Shown here piece by piece: positions 62,467-64,000 of a stretch of DNA of 64,000 nucleotides. Numbering within the stretch: the stretch's first letter is position 1; every line of letters starts with the position of its first letter. Position numbers and translations under genes: made by a program. The DNA is from Clostridiaceae bacterium UBA6110 (GTDB lineage: Bacteria; Bacillota; Clostridia; Clostridiales; Clostridiaceae), in NCBI GenBank assembly GCA_002428415.1, contig DIWI01000029.1:1-64000 (forward strand), read 5' to 3'. The notes beneath the pieces are model-generated. The model was not told the origin of the DNA and did not search any database. It was given only the letters and a program-made list of their open reading frames with translations.

Positions 62467-63504
62467 ATGGGCAGGAATGGAAGATTTGGGAATAGGATAC
62501 TTTTGGGTCTATTGTCGATTGCTCTGCTTTCAGCAGGTGCAGTTGGCTATCTTTACTTCAGGACACTAAACCTTGCAAAGGACCCTGTTGAAATAGTGGA
62601 TAACGGACCAGCGCCAAGCTTGTCCCCTGAGACGCCTCAGCTTGAAGAGATAGTCGGTACCCCTCATGACATCGATGTGGACTATGAGATTGATGTCATT
62701 GGGAGTGAAGAGGTACCAATATACAAGAAGGACAGGATAGATGAGGATGTCCTTAACATCATGCTTGTAGGCTCTGACCTCAGGGAAGGGGAGTCAGGGA
62801 ACGGAAGGTCTGACAGCTGTCTCCTTGTGTCCTATAACAAGAAGACAGGAAGCATAAGCCTCGTCTCATTCATGCGCGATGTCTGGATAAACATTCCCGG
62901 CGTCGGCTTCAACAGGATCAATGCAGCATATTCCTATGGCGGGATAGGACTTCTCATAAATACTGTTAACGAGAACTTCGGACTGGACATACAGAACTAT
63001 GTGCTGGTGGATTTCGAGGGCTTTGAAAGCATAGTGGACGAGCTTGAAGGCGTAGAGGTAAACCTGACAAAAAAAGAAGCCCAGTTCATTAATGGAGGAA
63101 GCTCTACAAAGGTTACTGTAAAAGATGGTATGCAAAGATTGAACGGTGAACAGGCGCTTGTCCACAGCAGGAACAGAAAGACCGGAGACGGGGACTTCGG
63201 AAGGACCAGGAGACAAAGGGAAGTGCTGATGGCAATCTATTCCAAGGTCAGGACTGACCTCAGCCCGTTAAAGCTTCCTGCACTGCTGAACAATGTATTC
63301 AAGCATGCAAAGACCAACATCACACCAGAGGCAATGCTGGGACTCGGACTAGATGTCATGAAGTCCTCAGACCTTTCAACAGGAAACGGAAGGATACCAT
63401 TCGACAACACCTGGAAATATGCCAATATGGACGGCAGGAGCGTGGTTTCAATAAACCTGGCTAAGAATAAAGAGCTTCTGCATGACCTCATTTATGGGGA
63501 GTAA
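62467..63504 (+). CDS. LCP (LytR-CpsA-Psr) family protein
   Basis: A 345-residue membrane-anchored protein. One N-terminal helix (ILLGLLSIALLSAGAVGYLY) precedes the LCP domain: VLNIMLVGSDLRE, RSDSCLLVSYN, SFMRDVWINIPG, KINAAYSYGG-like, and QALVHSRNRK with the arginines for the polyprenyl pyrophosphate. It attaches glycopolymers to peptidoglycan or proteins on the cell surface. ATG 62467 has GGAG (62455-62458); upstream in-frame starts lack a ribosome site. Confidence 0.9.
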   Translation: MGRNGRFGNRILLGLLSIALLSAGAVGYLYFRTLNLAKDPVEIVDNGPAPSLSPETPQLEEIVGTPHDIDVDYEIDVIGSEEVPIYKKDRIDEDVLNIMLVGSDLREGESGNGRSDSCLLVSYNKKTGSISLVSFMRDVWINIPGVGFNRINAAYSYGGIGLLINTVNENFGLDIQNYVLVDFEGFESIVDELEGVEVNLTKKEAQFINGGSSTKVTVKDGMQRLNGEQALVHSRNRKTGDGDFGRTRRQREVLMAIYSKVRTDLSPLKLPALLNNVFKHAKTNITPEAMLGLGLDVMKSSDLSTGNGRIPFDNTWKYANMDGRSVVSINLAKNKELLHDLIYGE

Positions 63505-63621
63505 ATTCTCTTTAACTCATATGAACAAAGGGTGATTTATGTTAATTATCCTTGAACTATTCACATGAGGATAACTTCGTACCCTCCGGGTAGTATAATC
63601 AGGTTAGGAAGGAAAGGGGGA

Positions 63622-63972
63622 ATGGTAGTGGACAGACAGGTCGAGAACAGCGAAGCCATAAAGGAAAATCTGGAATATCTGGTCAGGAATCATGGGGAGA
63701 TCTACGAGGCATACAAGAGATACGGCGAACTTGTCCACGAAAAGGGCGGACCGCTGGATGAGAAGACCAGATGGCTCATCAAGGTTGCGCTTTCAACTGA
63801 AGGCCAGTACGAGTATGCACTTAGGACCCATATTCTGAAGGCATTGAAGGCTGGATGCACTAAAGAAGAGATTGAGCATGCCATACTCCTTGTGGCACCT
63901 ACCTCCGGATTTCCAAAGACAATGGAAGGGCTGCTCATATTAAGAGATGTCATTGAGAATCAAGAAAAATAG
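63622..63972 (+). CDS. Carboxymuconolactone decarboxylase family protein
   Basis: A 116-residue all-helical protein. YEYALRTHILKALKAGCTKEEIEHAILL carries the gamma-carboxymuconolactone decarboxylase-like pattern with His but without the CxxC pair of AhpD; LVAPTSGFPKTMEGL matches the family's C-terminal helix. It may be a decarboxylase or redox partner; the substrate is not evident. ATG 63622 or GTG 63628 could start it; AAAGGGGG lies upstream. Its stop is 28 bases from the window end. Confidence 0.78.
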   Translation: MVVDRQVENSEAIKENLEYLVRNHGEIYEAYKRYGELVHEKGGPLDEKTRWLIKVALSTEGQYEYALRTHILKALKAGCTKEEIEHAILLVAPTSGFPKTMEGLLILRDVIENQEK

Positions 63973-64000
63973 GCATATGGGAACCAATAAACATTCAAAT

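Noticed and set aside
1..64000. CRISPR arrays, tRNA and rRNA genes
   Set aside because: No regularly spaced direct repeats and no cloverleaf or rRNA core sequence were noticed by eye on either strand; a covariance-model scan would be decisive.

Overview
The window looks like chromosomal DNA of an anaerobic, non-photosynthetic member of the Clostridia (Firmicutes). The reasons are strong AGGAGG-type ribosome binding sites, frequent TTG and GTG starts, AGG/AGA arginine and ATA isoleucine codons almost throughout, moderate GC, many LacI/DeoR/TetR-controlled catabolic operons, a Clostridia-style type IV pilus locus, and no respiratory-chain genes. No rRNA, tRNA, CRISPR array, transposase or phage gene was seen. 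The species cannot be fixed from sequence alone.

Layout. 1-8.2 kb holds small housekeeping-like genes: SRPBCC proteins, an AhpD-like protein, a DedA/TVP38-type membrane protein, an epimerase plus a glycosyltransferase, a nitrilase-family amidase and a DUF5050 lipoprotein. 8.2-17.6 kb holds a divergent DeoR regulator and a nine-gene operon: a NitT/TauT-type ABC importer with two permeases and two ATPases, then SDR and MDR dehydrogenases and two class II aldolases. 17.6-22.3 kb holds a LacI regulator divergent from a kinase (PFK family), triosephosphate isomerase-like and LarA-like operon. Together 8-22 kb reads as one catabolic island for an unidentified polyol, sugar acid or related compound, feeding triose phosphates into glycolysis. 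22.5-28.7 kb has a pRiA4b ORF-3-type protein, two small membrane proteins (one of 27 residues), an orphan AllH-like DUF2877 protein and a large secreted protein with seven Ig-like repeats.

29-33 kb is an export and redox module: a TetR regulator, a Tat-signal flavoprotein reductase, TatB-like, TatA and TatC, and an FMN-binding lipoprotein. 33.2-39.9 kb is a sigma-54 regulon: an enhancer-binding activator, two inverted repeats, a near-perfect -24/-12 promoter, then AtuA, an AtuA-like small domain, a class II (degradative type) HMG-CoA reductase and a TctB/TctA-like transporter. This suggests import and breakdown of mevalonate or a similar branched hydroxy acid.

40-45 kb is mixed: C_GCAxxG_C_C protein, VanX-type dipeptidase, lipoprotein, NERD protein, Ldh-family dehydrogenase and an unknown protein. 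45.4-62.3 kb couples three membrane cyclic-di-GMP enzymes to a complete type IV pilus set (PilT, PilD, pilin, three minor pilins, PilB with tandem MshEN motifs, PilC, a PilM-PilN fusion, PilO). An LCP-family protein and a second carboxymuconolactone decarboxylase-family protein close the window.

The most notable points are the complementary degenerate motifs in the two ABC ATPases, which predict one canonical and one dead ATP site; the sigma-54-controlled AtuA/HMG-CoA reductase/Tct operon; the Tat system packed around its likely client; and the MshEN-bearing PilB next to cyclic-di-GMP enzymes.
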